NCBI GenBank assembly: GCA_046760505.1
Contig: JBHIEG010000006.1
Location: forward strand, 1-64,000
Length of the DNA stretch: 64,000 nucleotides
Reading direction: 5' to 3'
Source: CAYFZR01 sp046760505 [NCBI: Candidatus Hydrothermarchaeota archaeon]
GTDB taxonomy: Archaea > CAYFZR01
Shown: in pieces, positions 7,480 to 16,239 of the stretch
Position numbering within the stretch: position 1 is the first letter of the stretch
Layout: the number at the start of each line of letters is the position of its first letter
The notes under the pieces: generated by a model
Told to the model about the DNA's origin: nothing
Databases searched by the model: none
Seen by the model: only the letters and a program-made list of their open reading frames with translations
Made by a program: the position numbers and the translations under genes

Positions 7480-9532
7480 TGAGTATCCAGTCCTCCCATT
7501 TCTCATAGACCTCACTGAATAAGGGCTTTCCAAACTCTTCCTTACTATTTTTCATCAGAACTCTCCAAATTTTATTCGATCTTACCACGAAATCTAGCTC
7601 TAATATAGAATTTTTCTTGTTTTCCAGTTTTATCATTGTTTCGAAGGATTTAGATCGCCATTTCATATAATTAATAGCATCATAAGTCTCTATGTTCAGT
7701 TCATCACATCTTTTCTCTAAGATTCCATTCTTTCTCAGTAGAACATCTTTATTTGGGACCAAATTGCCGTCCTTAATAAAAAATAAAGGCAAAAACCAAT
7801 TTTCTCTTGGAAGTTCCTCTATACCTTTTAACCAATCTTTGTTTATCTCTGATATGCTCAGTACCTTTCTTGTTCTCTTTTCTGTTCCAAAAATTCGGTC
7901 TTTTTTTGTTTGCACAACGAAATCCAGTGATTTGAAAGATTGGGGAGATGCTCCCAAATCTATTACCGTGCGAGTATAAAGCTCCGGTACATCCATCGCG
8001 TGAATGGTAAAGCCTACCTGCCTTGATGCTTCAAGTTTAATGGCCTCAAACACAGGTCTTGCATCTAAGCTCGTCCTGATTTCTGAGTAATATAACTTTG
8101 CATCGCCGGATCTAATTGTGCTCCAGATCGCTTTGTCAGGCAAAATATCGTACCCTTCTCCGCCTAGATTCAAGGCATCAGAAACGTTTTCCTTCACAAT
8201 TCCTTTAAAGTGCTTTGAAAATTGATCGTAGGGAAATTCATTCGTGTCCTCTATGTATATTATCCTCTCAGTGGGGAAGGATTGTCCAACAATACTGATC
8301 AAAAGCGATGTTTTGCCAGAATCTTTTGATCCCAAGATGGCGAACTTCAAATCCACGTAATTCGCGAAATCTAAGAAACTAGCAGCCCAAGGAGACAAAT
8401 AACCCCTTTTTATGAATAAAGGCAGTGTCCAAGGCTTAAATCTGAAGTTTCTGATAGATATGGTAGTTTTTTCCGTAAAAGGGCTTCTTGTAACCATTAT
8501 TCTTGAATCGTTTATCTTTCCATCTAAGATAGGGTGAGAAAGATCTAATGGCCTTCCAATATCATTCTTAAATCTTTCAGATAATCTTATTACTTCATTC
8601 TCTTCCAAATATACGTTCGTTTCCATTGTTCCATAGTCATCGATCTCGACGATAATTGGATTCGAGTAAGGAGGATTTATGTAACAATTCTGGATTACCT
8701 TTAAACTCATTATGGGTTCCAGAATCGAGTATTGGATCCCATTCGTATAGAAATCAGATATTTTTTGAATTCTAGTTTCTCTGTCTATATTTTCCTTATC
8801 TTTTTTTACGCTATTGGATATCAGATCAAATATGTATTTTTTTAAATGATCCTTGCTGAAAATGACTTCTTCCCTAACATTGGTGCATAGTTCTTTGTGA
8901 ACTTTCTTCAACAATTCTATTTCTTCATAAGAAATGTTTAAATCACTTAAAAATATATAGACATAGTGTTCTTGATTTTTTTTAGAGAAATAAATGTTTA
9001 GAGAACCTCCATTAAAGGAAAATTTGTCAACCAAAATGAAATCTTTAGGAACCCTCAGATCAAGGAAAAAATTCGAAAAATAAGGGGTAATATAAAAGGA
9101 AAATTCTTTTGTCTCCATTTTTTCCAGTTCTTCTAGTATATCCTTGAGAATATTCGTATATTTCTTATTGCAGCTTTCGCATAGTTCTGAGGATTTTCTG
9201 ACTGATTTTATATTTAGAGTTTCCCTAATCGCGAATGCTCCCTTCTTGTGGTTCTCCAATATCTCTTCAAACGTCTTTTCTAGAAAGTATTTTCTCTCTT
9301 CATAGCATATATCACAGTCTCCGGTTGTTTTTTCTCTCAAAAATGATTCAATTTTCTTTGAGATATTATCTAGTTTTTTCAAAAAATTTAAATTAAAATA
9401 CTTCTTTTTGTAGTTCTTTTCCAAAATTATGCTATCTTTGTCAAAATTTTCTCTTAAATATTTTAAAGCACACTTCTTGCATTCTTTCTCACTTAAAAGG
9501 GCTGAATTTTCACAACTTTCACAGCGAAACAT
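7469..9532 (-). CDS. Zinc-finger type IV pilus/Tad-like secretion ATPase
   Basis: This 687-residue protein belongs to the VirB11/PilT/TadA/FlaI ATPase family. Walker A is GSKDSGKTS (about 401-409), the Asp box is IIYIEDTNE (424-432), the Walker B region is LYYSEIR (480-486), and the His box is GFTIHAMDVPE (507-517). The Walker B region departs from the usual V-G-E-(I/V)-R-G. Unusually, the first 125 residues carry two Cys pairs typical of zinc sites (C4/C7 with C18/C21, and C73/C76 with C118/C121), a zinc-binding head not standard in TadA or FlaI. It should power assembly or secretion through the adjacent TadC-like protein. It overlaps both operon neighbours. Confidence 0.8.
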   Translation of the reverse strand: MFRCESCENSALLSEKECKKCALKYLRENFDKDSIILEKNYKKKYFNLNFLKKLDNISKKIESFLREKTTGDCDICYEERKYFLEKTFEEILENHKKGAFAIRETLNIKSVRKSSELCESCNKKYTNILKDILEELEKMETKEFSFYITPYFSNFFLDLRVPKDFILVDKFSFNGGSLNIYFSKKNQEHYVYIFLSDLNISYEEIELLKKVHKELCTNVREEVIFSKDHLKKYIFDLISNSVKKDKENIDRETRIQKISDFYTNGIQYSILEPIMSLKVIQNCYINPPYSNPIIVEIDDYGTMETNVYLEENEVIRLSERFKNDIGRPLDLSHPILDGKINDSRIMVTRSPFTEKTTISIRNFRFKPWTLPLFIKRGYLSPWAASFLDFANYVDLKFAILGSKDSGKTSLLISIVGQSFPTERIIYIEDTNEFPYDQFSKHFKGIVKENVSDALNLGGEGYDILPDKAIWSTIRSGDAKLYYSEIRTSLDARPVFEAIKLEASRQVGFTIHAMDVPELYTRTVIDLGASPQSFKSLDFVVQTKKDRIFGTEKRTRKVLSISEINKDWLKGIEELPRENWFLPLFFIKDGNLVPNKDVLLRKNGILEKRCDELNIETYDAINYMKWRSKSFETMIKLENKKNSILELDFVVRSNKIWRVLMKNSKEEFGKPLFSEVYEKWEDWILNAV

Positions 9533-10058
9533 TACATATACCCCAAATAATGTAGTTAAGGATCGCTAGGAGAGAGAAAGAAAGCAAAATTAATTGGAGT
9601 ATCTGTTTTTTATATTTTCCATTTCTATTTCCGCAGAGCATTCTCTCAAATGTGTAGTGATAAAAAGTAATACCTGTTAAAAGACCTAGTGCAGCCAGAG
9701 ATATTACTGAAACATCGATCAAAACCGGGATCGTTTTTTGTAAAGAAGTTTCCACAAAAAAATCTATTGTCATTAAACTTTCTAGGAGATATCTGTCTTT
9801 CATCAGGGTTGTATAGCAGATGCATGCAAAAATGAAGAGGGAAAACAAAGGTATTGTACCGAAAAAACAGGAGATTATGTAAACCTTAAGAAAATATAAG
9901 ATTAGGGAAGAAGGTGGCTCTAGAATGTTTTGATTTAATATATTGGCTTTTTCTCCTGCAATTATCATTTTCCCAACCAAAAAGAACGTTAGCAGAATCA
10001 GAGCAGGGTATATTTCATTCAAAAAGAAATTGTTTATATCAGCAACCAAATTCCTCAT
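9519..10058 (-). CDS. Polytopic membrane protein of the Tad-like locus
   Basis: This 179-residue protein has four or five predicted membrane helices (for example around residues 15-32, 50-85, 105-125 and 155-175) and short polar loops. I recognise no family. Its stop overlaps the start of the secretion ATPase and its start overlaps the preceding gene, so it is translationally coupled to the motor. It may help form the membrane platform; the role is inferred from position only. Confidence 0.65.
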   Translation of the reverse strand: MRNLVADINNFFLNEIYPALILLTFFLVGKMIIAGEKANILNQNILEPPSSLILYFLKVYIISCFFGTIPLFSLFIFACICYTTLMKDRYLLESLMTIDFFVETSLQKTIPVLIDVSVISLAALGLLTGITFYHYTFERMLCGNRNGKYKKQILQLILLSFSLLAILNYIIWGICNVSL

Positions 10059-10449
10059 CTAGTTCCTCCAATTTCTTTTTTATGATGTTTTTGATGTCAT
10101 CATTACCTAAGTCTGATTTTTTCCTGATTAATTGATTGTATCTTTGGAAACCATTTAGTTCTGGAAAAGAAATATGATATGAAATGAAATCTATCTTCAC
10201 CCTGCCTAATTTGAGAAACCTTAAATAAAGGCATGAAATTGTAATTATTAAAAAGTACGAGGTTGAAATTAGGAATAAATCATAAAATAAGGATAATATA
10301 ACTAAAAAAGTACCCAAAAACAAACTTACTATTGTTGAATATATTATCTGGATTTTTTTATCGAGGAAGAGAAATCTGGGATGCTGTGAAAGGATAAAAT
10401 ATGTGATCGATGGAAATCCAATGAGGGGTAAAATACATTTATATTCCAT
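10039..10449 (-). CDS. Membrane protein, first gene of the Tad-like minus operon
   Basis: This 136-residue protein has about four hydrophobic helices in its first 95 residues and a charged C-terminal tail with KKKLEELDEEF. No family was recognised. The ATG at 10449 lies about 22 nt from a TATA element, so the message is probably leaderless; this is the reason for choosing it over an upstream in-frame start. It leads the operon that encodes the ATPase, the platform protein and the pilin-like proteins. Confidence 0.6.
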   Translation of the reverse strand: MEYKCILPLIGFPSITYFILSQHPRFLFLDKKIQIIYSTIVSLFLGTFLVILSLFYDLFLISTSYFLIITISCLYLRFLKLGRVKIDFISYHISFPELNGFQRYNQLIRKKSDLGNDDIKNIIKKKLEELDEEFGC

Positions 10450-10478
10450 GTGGGTGAAACTTACGCCCACTTATATAA
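10450..10478. promoter_or_regulatory. Shared bidirectional promoter with inverted repeat
   Basis: TTATATAA at 10471-10478 is its own reverse complement and can serve as TATA box in both directions. Rightward it lies about 35 nt before the MinD-like ATG at 10511 (AGGTG at 10501-10505). Leftward it lies about 22 nt before the ATG at 10449. Between the TATA box and the leftward start is an inverted repeat, GTGGGTG (10450-10456) and CGCCCAC (10464-10470), with one mismatch and a 7-nt spacer. It is placed where a repressor could block the leftward start site. Confidence 0.6.
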
Positions 10479-10510
10479 CACTTTGGTTTGAGTCTGACAA
10501 AGGTGTTGAG

Positions 10511-11320
10511 ATGGCATCTTATCTGATAGCATCATCCAAAGGCGGGAGTGGAAAAAGTACCTTTGCCTGTGAATTCGCATATTATTGCTCAAATATTCTG
10601 AAAAAAAGGACTGTCTTGGTTGATGCAGATATTAAGGCATCCTGTATCAGGATGCTCTTGGGGGAAGTGTTTGATCCTTCAAGGACGCTGACTCATCTCC
10701 TAAGAGAAGATTTAAAAAACATAGAAGATATCCTGTATACATCTAAATACGCGAATTTATCCTTAATAATGCCTTCAGAGAGAGCAGACCTCAAATTTTT
10801 TTCTAAAAATAAAAAGATGATCGATCTCCTGTACTGCCTTAAGGATATTTATGACGTGGTTATAACCGATGCACCACCGGATTTAGAACAAGTTTATAGG
10901 CTCTCTATTCCGGTAGATTCTTTAATAGGCATTATAAGACCTGATTTACAATCAATACTTCATGCACCCCAACTTGCTAGCATTCCGATCACTTTAAAAC
11001 AGGTTTATAGAAGCGAATATACGGTAAGCACTGTATTTGAAGGATTTGTTGTCTCTATGTATGATTCTTCAATAAAAGAACAAAATGAGATACTTAAACT
11101 CTTGGAAGATCGTGGATATAGCTTTTTGGGGAAGATATCATTTGACAAAAACGTACAAAAGGCTCAACTAAAGAGCAAAACTCTATTAGAAATGAGGAGG
11201 AAGAGCAAAGCCGCTAAGGAGCTGGAGAGAATATTCATTGATCTTCTAAAAATAAGACCTGAAAGAAAAAAAACAATAAAAAAACTCTTCAGGAGGGAAA
11301 AAATTGATAGAAAAAGTTAG
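10511..11320 (+). CDS. MinD/ParA-like ATPase (TadZ-like position)
   Basis: This 269-residue P-loop ATPase has the deviant Walker A SKGGSGKST (residues 9-17, signature lysine at 10), the switch strand TVLVDADIK, and a Walker B-type VVITDAPPD. Family members position structures on the membrane or on DNA. In bacterial Tad pili the ParA-like protein TadZ places the machine in the cell, so a MinD-like ATPase divergent from a Tad-type motor invites that comparison, though this is inference. The ATG at 10511 is preceded by AGGTG; longer in-frame starts overlap the promoter. It ends in TAG and overlaps the next gene by 17 bp. Confidence 0.8.
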   Translation: MASYLIASSKGGSGKSTFACEFAYYCSNILKKRTVLVDADIKASCIRMLLGEVFDPSRTLTHLLREDLKNIEDILYTSKYANLSLIMPSERADLKFFSKNKKMIDLLYCLKDIYDVVITDAPPDLEQVYRLSIPVDSLIGIIRPDLQSILHAPQLASIPITLKQVYRSEYTVSTVFEGFVVSMYDSSIKEQNEILKLLEDRGYSFLGKISFDKNVQKAQLKSKTLLEMRRKSKAAKELERIFIDLLKIRPERKKTIKKLFRREKIDRKS

Positions 11321-11720
11321 GAGATTGAAAGATGCAGGGTTTACAGATGATCAGATTAGTATCATACTCAAAGAGGATGGGCTCGATGAAAAAAATATCA
11401 TCAGTTTATTGAACGAGGAGAGAAGAATAAGAAGTGAAAAGAGACAAGAAAGAGAATTTGAGGAGTTACTTGAATACGCGATGGAGATTGATCCTTCATC
11501 GATCTATGTTCCATTAAACGAGAATGAAAGCCTCGATAAAGCGGTAATAAAACAAATGATAAGAAAAGAATTAGAAATCGAACTTGAAAATAAAATTAAA
11601 TCTATTTGCAAGGAGGAATCAGAGATACAAGCCTCAAAGCTTTGGGAAGAAAAGATCAGACCTGCTTTAACTGAAATAATTGAAAAACTGGAGGTTGATG
11701 GCCTTGGAGGAAAAGATTAG
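11304..11720 (+). CDS. Helical/coiled-coil protein of the Tad-like locus
   Basis: This 138-residue protein is almost entirely helical and charged, with repeated E/K-rich stretches. The first about 35 residues (LKDAGFTDDQISIILKEDGLDEKNI) look like two short helix-turn-helix hairpins of the kind used as adaptor domains. It starts with TTG, 6 nt after AGGAGGG, inside the end of the MinD-like gene. Co-translation with an ATPase suggests a partner or regulator. No known family was recognised. Confidence 0.65.
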   Translation: MIEKVRRLKDAGFTDDQISIILKEDGLDEKNIISLLNEERRIRSEKRQEREFEELLEYAMEIDPSSIYVPLNENESLDKAVIKQMIRKELEIELENKIKSICKEESEIQASKLWEEKIRPALTEIIEKLEVDGLGGKD

Positions 11721-11826
11721 GGAAGAACTGGCAAACCATCTTAAGTTAATAGAGTCTCTGATATCAAGGATTGATGCTCTAGAGAATACGGTTGTGGAAC
11801 TGAGGAAAAAAATCGAGGAGAAATAA
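11698..11826 (+). CDS. 42-residue coiled-coil protein
   Basis: This small gene encodes 42 residues (MALEEKIREELANHL through VVELRKKIEEK) with leucine and isoleucine in heptad positions, so it should form a short coiled coil. Its ATG lies within the last codons of the preceding gene and its TAA overlaps the ATG of the next gene (TAATG), which argues strongly that it is a real, coupled gene. A scaffold or adaptor role is a guess. Confidence 0.6.
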   Translation: MALEEKIREELANHLKLIESLISRIDALENTVVELRKKIEEK

Positions 11827-12245
11827 TGGAAGGAATAGTTCCAAAGGTAATAATTGCCGGTATTGTTCTGATATTTGCTTTTCAAGGCTTATTTTTGGTT
11901 TCTAGTGAGTATAAAGCGAAAAAGAATGAACAGAAAGTCTTCGAAGATTTTTCTTTTAAACTGAACATGATTTTTATGGGGGATAAGAATTCTACGGCCT
12001 TTGTTGATATAGAAATGTATGAAGGATGGAAAGATTTAAAAATAAGAGGGAATGAAATGATTTTCTTGTATCCAGATCATGTCTCAATTTATGATCTTTC
12101 ATATAAAGTTTGTACCCCAGTAACGATCTCAGGAGGCATGTACAGGATAACAAATGAAGGAAATTGTTTTTCTGTAAAAAGTGGAGAAGATATCGGTGAC
12201 CAGCCCGAAGATTTACATAAAGATGTTAATGTTAATTATATTTAA
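11826..12245 (+). CDS. Single-TM pilin-like protein ending the plus operon
   Basis: This 139-residue protein has one TM helix at residues 4-24 (VPKVIIAGIVLIFAFQGLFLV), then a charged linker and a soluble domain with two cysteines (C97 and C118, near VCTPVTISG and GNCFSVK) that could form a disulfide outside the cell. The layout matches the minor-pilin-like proteins on the opposite side of the locus. The start overlaps the preceding stop. No family was recognised. Confidence 0.65.
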   Translation: MEGIVPKVIIAGIVLIFAFQGLFLVSSEYKAKKNEQKVFEDFSFKLNMIFMGDKNSTAFVDIEMYEGWKDLKIRGNEMIFLYPDHVSIYDLSYKVCTPVTISGGMYRITNEGNCFSVKSGEDIGDQPEDLHKDVNVNYI

Positions 12246-12361
12246 AGCTTTTGTTTCATAAATATTTAAAAATTTAGGGAAAATTAATGGAAAATAATAA
12301 TATTTTTAGCATTTTTTATTTAAACAAAAAATATTTCCAAAATGGTTTTAACATAAATATG
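12246..12361. other. A/T-rich spacer between convergent transcripts
   Basis: This 116-bp gap separates the last plus-strand gene of the Tad-like locus from the end of the minus-strand array. It contains repeated T- and A-runs (for example TTTTTATTTAAAC near 12308-12320) suited to termination in both directions, and no gene. Confidence 0.4.
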
Positions 12362-13525
12362 TTAAACTATTTCCCTGATCAGCTTTAGGAGATCCGGGTG
12401 TCTTATAACCGTTTTTATTATTTCCTTCTTGCTTTTTGGAAGATCTTTTTCTGAAAGGGCTTCAGCAATAATATTTAGCCCTTCGTCGGATAACTTCTCG
12501 ATCGACTGCTTTATTCTCAAGGATCTCTCCATGTTTTTTCCTATAGTTTTATACCATTCCTCTTGGTATCTTGAGAGAAATTTCTCGGAAGTATCGTTAT
12601 TTTCTATTGCCTCAGAGGCAACTTTTCCCGCTATTTTACCGCAAGTCATAGAAGAGTAAATTCCTCCCCCTGTTAGGGGATCTATTTGTCCTGCTGCGTC
12701 TCCAACTATCAAAGCTCTCTCTGTATAGGTCTTTTCTAAAGGACCTGAAACAGGGGTTCCTCCAACGTTTAACTCTATTGGAACTCCTTTTTTTAGATTT
12801 TCATGGGAATCAATAAATCTCCTTAAATAATTCAGTGCAATCGTATTACTCTTTCTTACACCGAGCCCTACGTTAGCAACATCGTTTCCCTTTGGGAATA
12901 TCCATGCATATCCTCCCGGGGCAATTTTATTTCCAAAGTAGAAGTATAAGATGTTTGGATCTTCTAAATCTACTCCTACCATCTCAAATTGTACATTAGA
13001 TGTCATATCTCGAAGTTTGCTTGTGTCAATACCCAGCCATCTAGCAACCTTAGATTCAACGCCGTCTGCTCCGATTACCATCTTGGTCTCTATTTCTAGG
13101 GGCTCTCCGAAATGAGAGGCTTTCACTCTCAGGCAGTTGTTTTTATATTCTATTCCCAGAGCGGCTGTTTTTACCATTAATTCAGATCCCGCTCTCACCG
13201 CGAGGCTTGCAAGATATTTGTCGAATATTTTTCTCTCCAAGACGAAACCCTGTGTCTCCTTCCATACTCTGCTTATTCTTTTTCCGTTCGGCGCGTGTAG
13301 ATAAAATCCTTTAATTTCCGAGCAGATCCATCTTTTTTCTATTGGTATCTCTAATCTTCTGAATGTGTTTATGCTTGTTCCTTCTGCGCATCTTTTTGGA
13401 GCGCCAATTTCCTGCCTTTTTTCCATTAGCAGTACGTTTAATCCCTGTTCTGCAATCGTCTTGGCAGAGATAGAGCCCCCAGGACCCGCACCGATTACTA
13501 CTACGTCATATTCTCTATTTTCCAT
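12362..13525 (-). CDS. Geranylgeranyl reductase family FAD oxidoreductase (archaeal lipid saturation)
   Basis: This 387-residue flavoprotein is of the digeranylgeranylglycerophospholipid reductase family, which saturates the isoprenoid chains of archaeal membrane lipids. The FAD-binding strand VVVIGAGPGGS is at residues 8-18, the middle motif is VIGADGVESKVARWLG, and the late FAD motif is GDAAGQIDPLTGGGI. The start is ATG 13525; the frame stays open upstream but that part is the ferredoxin gene in another frame. A two-cluster ferredoxin gene ends 4 bp upstream, which fits a ferredoxin electron donor. It is the last gene of the long minus-strand array. Confidence 0.88.
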   Translation of the reverse strand: MENREYDVVVIGAGPGGSISAKTIAEQGLNVLLMEKRQEIGAPKRCAEGTSINTFRRLEIPIEKRWICSEIKGFYLHAPNGKRISRVWKETQGFVLERKIFDKYLASLAVRAGSELMVKTAALGIEYKNNCLRVKASHFGEPLEIETKMVIGADGVESKVARWLGIDTSKLRDMTSNVQFEMVGVDLEDPNILYFYFGNKIAPGGYAWIFPKGNDVANVGLGVRKSNTIALNYLRRFIDSHENLKKGVPIELNVGGTPVSGPLEKTYTERALIVGDAAGQIDPLTGGGIYSSMTCGKIAGKVASEAIENNDTSEKFLSRYQEEWYKTIGKNMERSLRIKQSIEKLSDEGLNIIAEALSEKDLPKSKKEIIKTVIRHPDLLKLIREIV

Positions 13526-13529
13526 GCGA

Positions 13530-13697
13530 TTACCCCAGAGATATTGCTCCGACAGGACAGATTTTTTCGCATATAGCACATTCTTTACAATCTTCTTCAT
13601 CGACAACCACGAAGGTTTCTACCAACTCAAGAGCAAGATATGGGCATACTCCTACGCATGCTCCACAGTAACAGCATTTTCTCCTGTTAACATTCAC
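13530..13697 (-). CDS. 2[4Fe-4S] ferredoxin
   Basis: This 55-residue ferredoxin is short enough to be missed by ORF calling. It has two clusters: C-C-Y-C-G-A-C-V-G-V-C-P in the first half and C-K-E-C-A-I-C-E-K-I-C-P in the second. It starts with GTG at 13697, 6 nt after GAGGTG; a GTG three codons upstream is possible but has no ribosome site. It lies between the CPBP protease and the geranylgeranyl reductase and probably feeds electrons to that reductase (inference from adjacency). Confidence 0.85.
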   Translation of the reverse strand: MNVNRRKCCYCGACVGVCPYLALELVETFVVVDEEDCKECAICEKICPVGAISLG

Positions 13698-13707
13698 CTC
13701 TAACACC

Positions 13708-14229
13708 TCAGAATGTTCTGATGAATACCATAGAGAATATATTTGTGGTTGCGTGCGCCACTATTGGAGTAACTATGTTCTTTTTCCACTCAAAGAGTAA
13801 ACCAAGTATCAAACCTAAAAAAGTTGCGCCTATAACTTGAGGAACGTTAAAGTACCCGAACCAATGTACCAATCCAAAGAGCAATGAGGCTGGAAACAGC
13901 CCGATCTTGGGCTGTAAAAACCCCCTGAATAAGAGCTCTTCTGAGGGAGCTACCACAAAAATATTGAGGAAAAATATATCCATCAATCCCAGTTTCTTAG
14001 ATAGCTCAACCGCGATTTGGTTCCTGAATCCTACTTTATCCAGAGATATGGAAAGTAAAGCAAGAGGTATTCCTGCGGCTAGGCCCAAAATAATACAGGA
14101 AAGCATATTCTCCCTTGTTATTCCGATTAATCTTGGATTTTTCGTGTAAAGAATATATATAATCGGCGGAACCAGAAGAATAGCAGCCTGTAGTATCAGT
14201 GCTTGGACTATCACTTCTCTTGAGAGCAT
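13708..14229 (-). CDS. CPBP family intramembrane metalloprotease
   Basis: This 173-residue polytopic protein has the Abi/CPBP signature. EELLFRGFLQP (about residues 97-107) supplies the paired glutamates and arginine, FGLVHWFGYF supplies the first conserved histidine, and HATTN near 158-162 the last. Relatives include the CAAX prenyl protease Rce1 and proteases of unknown substrate. The start overlaps the EndoQ stop by one base, so it is co-translated. The substrate is unknown. Confidence 0.85.
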   Translation of the reverse strand: MLSREVIVQALILQAAILLVPPIIYILYTKNPRLIGITRENMLSCIILGLAAGIPLALLSISLDKVGFRNQIAVELSKKLGLMDIFFLNIFVVAPSEELLFRGFLQPKIGLFPASLLFGLVHWFGYFNVPQVIGATFLGLILGLLFEWKKNIVTPIVAHATTNIFSMVFIRTF

Positions 14230-15455
14230 TACTCAAACTCCATCAAACTCTTCTGAGCCTCACCGTAGAACTGGACATCAACTACCTGATTGAAAAATAT
14301 CTTACCGTACTCTCCTCCCCCTCCAGGGTAGATAGAGAATTTGCCTGTCCTAAAAGCCTCTATACATTCTCCTATTCTTTCATCTGTGACCTTCTTCAAT
14401 TCTTCTATCGGAACGTCTATCAAAACAGAGATTTCGGTTTGAAATGTTTCTATGAGTAGTCTCCACTGCCTTTGAACTTCATTCACATAGGGATTAGAGT
14501 ATCCTAGTGCTATTTGGATTACTTCCGCAAGAGGAGGTATGTAGTGGTAGGGTGGCCTATCTGGAGGATGCTTGGGTTCAAACCAATCTGCCAACTCATT
14601 TATTCTGTCTTCCACACCTTTTTTTATTAAGCCTTTGCACTTTGGGCACTTCATATTAAATTTTAAAGCGTCTTTAAGCCTAAATCTTTGTTTACACCTT
14701 GAACAAGCCGTCAAATGATACTTGCCCAAACGAGGATCGAATCCATAGTTGGCGAGAATCCCCTTACCGCTCCTTAAAATTTTTCTAATGGAATCGAATG
14801 AATACTCTTTCAGGTTAAATCTATTGAATTCTCTTCCTATTCTATGTGGCCAGGGGCTGTGAGCATCTGAGTTTGTCAAAAAAACCTTATTTTGCAATTC
14901 TTTTAATCTATCCGCCATTTTTGTATCGGCTGAAAGACCCAACTCTATGAAGTGCACATTCTTCAAGCCTTCTCCATAACAGTGAGATATAGAATTAAAT
15001 TCTTTATAGATAGATGTCCATGGTGTGAAGGCATGGCAAGGTCCAACAATTCCGTCTACGGCTTTTACAATGTCAACTAGGTCTTCTGCATTGATATTTA
15101 TTCGTGGTCTACCATCGTGATCCAAGCTGTTACAGTATTTAGTCAGAATGGACCGCAGTTCATCAACAGAATTGAGATCTGGGAGCAATATTAAATGATG
15201 TACTCTGTTGATGTCTTCAATTTCTACCGTTAATATGAATTTGGTTTTATACCTGGGATGCTGGTATATTCCATTTCCTACGGGAAAGAGAGTTTCTTTG
15301 AATTCGCTGAGCCAGGAACTGTGTAATATATCTCCGCTACCCAAGAGATCGAGACCTTTTAATTCAGCCTGCTCTGCTAGATTGACAAAATTCATTTCCT
15401 TAGAGGTGGCACCCGAGAATTTACCATGAATGTGAAGATCTGCGTTTACTCTCAT
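14229..15455 (-). CDS. Endonuclease Q (PHP domain, damaged-DNA repair)
   Basis: This protein of about 408 residues matches archaeal EndoQ, which cuts 5' of deaminated bases such as uracil, hypoxanthine and xanthine. It has the N-terminal PHP motif ADLHIHGKFSGATS, further metal ligands in GSGDILH and TNSDAHSPWPHRIGREF, and a zinc-finger insert (CSRCKQ...CPKCKG). The ATG at 15455 follows GGGTGA by 4 nt and gives the usual family N-terminus; an ATG four codons upstream overlaps the previous gene. EndoQ can cooperate with PCNA, and a PCNA gene lies in the same array. Confidence 0.85.
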   Translation of the reverse strand: MRVNADLHIHGKFSGATSKEMNFVNLAEQAELKGLDLLGSGDILHSSWLSEFKETLFPVGNGIYQHPRYKTKFILTVEIEDINRVHHLILLPDLNSVDELRSILTKYCNSLDHDGRPRININAEDLVDIVKAVDGIVGPCHAFTPWTSIYKEFNSISHCYGEGLKNVHFIELGLSADTKMADRLKELQNKVFLTNSDAHSPWPHRIGREFNRFNLKEYSFDSIRKILRSGKGILANYGFDPRLGKYHLTACSRCKQRFRLKDALKFNMKCPKCKGLIKKGVEDRINELADWFEPKHPPDRPPYHYIPPLAEVIQIALGYSNPYVNEVQRQWRLLIETFQTEISVLIDVPIEELKKVTDERIGECIEAFRTGKFSIYPGGGGEYGKIFFNQVVDVQFYGEAQKSLMEFE

Positions 15456-15459
15456 CGAT

Positions 15460-16239
15460 TCACCCAATGTAACGGAGATCTTCGTCGGTCTCTATTTCTT
15501 TGTGTGCGGCTTCGAGTGCCTTTTTTTGCATCTCGTATATTCGAGATAGTGTTTTTTCAGCCTCTCTTGCCCTGTTTTCGAGTTCTTCCAGACCTATCTC
15601 TATATTAAGGATTTTGGTCAGTACCTCTAAAACTGCTTTAGCAGACTTTGCATCTACCAAGTAGCCAGATGTCTCGCCCATCAAGCATACGCCATTCATT
15701 CCTCTAAGTTTGCCAATGCCAAGAAGGAGGCCAGAAGCCCCTACTATACCGCCTCTTTCGTCCTCACTTTTGAAGTTGATACCGTATTTTTCCATCTCCG
15801 CTATCAAAGAGAGATCTGTTGCGGCGCCAAATACCCTTGGCTTTTTTACAATCCTCCCTGTACCATAGCCTCCTAGAGTGAATATTTGCTTTGTATTATA
15901 TTTTTCAACTAGATCTAGAATCTTGGTTACGATATCATATTGGCCCTGAGGGGTAAGTCCTTGAGTATTTCCAACGACGAAGATAAGATCTGGATGGCTA
16001 CCTCCTCCTTGGTAGTAGTAGAATTCATTGGACATCATTTCTATGGTGCCATCTTCCTTCACCAGAACTTGAGGCGGAAAATCTGGCGAAAAGAGTTCTG
16101 CAAACTTCTTTGCTTTGATTTCGTTTATCATGTGTTCTGCAGCTAGTTTTCCAACGTGTCCTATTCCGGGCAAACCCTCTATCAATATTGGATCTTTCAA
16201 CTTTGGTTCGTAATATACCTTAATTATTGCCTCTTTCAT
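15460..16239 (-). CDS. PAC2-family proteasome assembly chaperone homologue
   Basis: This 259-residue protein has the PAC2 fold (PF09754). Its opening [20 protein letters not shown] and the central GGYGTGR and [12 protein letters not shown] segments are typical. A charged coiled-coil C-terminus follows (about residues 225-259). In archaea the gene commonly sits next to nop10 and aIF2-alpha, as here; its 5' end overlaps nop10 by 20 bp. A proteasome-chaperone role is known for eukaryotic PAC2 and some archaeal homologues; it is not shown by sequence for this one. Confidence 0.85.
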   Translation of the reverse strand: MKEAIIKVYYEPKLKDPILIEGLPGIGHVGKLAAEHMINEIKAKKFAELFSPDFPPQVLVKEDGTIEMMSNEFYYYQGGGSHPDLIFVVGNTQGLTPQGQYDIVTKILDLVEKYNTKQIFTLGGYGTGRIVKKPRVFGAATDLSLIAEMEKYGINFKSEDERGGIVGASGLLLGIGKLRGMNGVCLMGETSGYLVDAKSAKAVLEVLTKILNIEIGLEELENRAREAEKTLSRIYEMQKKALEAAHKEIETDEDLRYIG

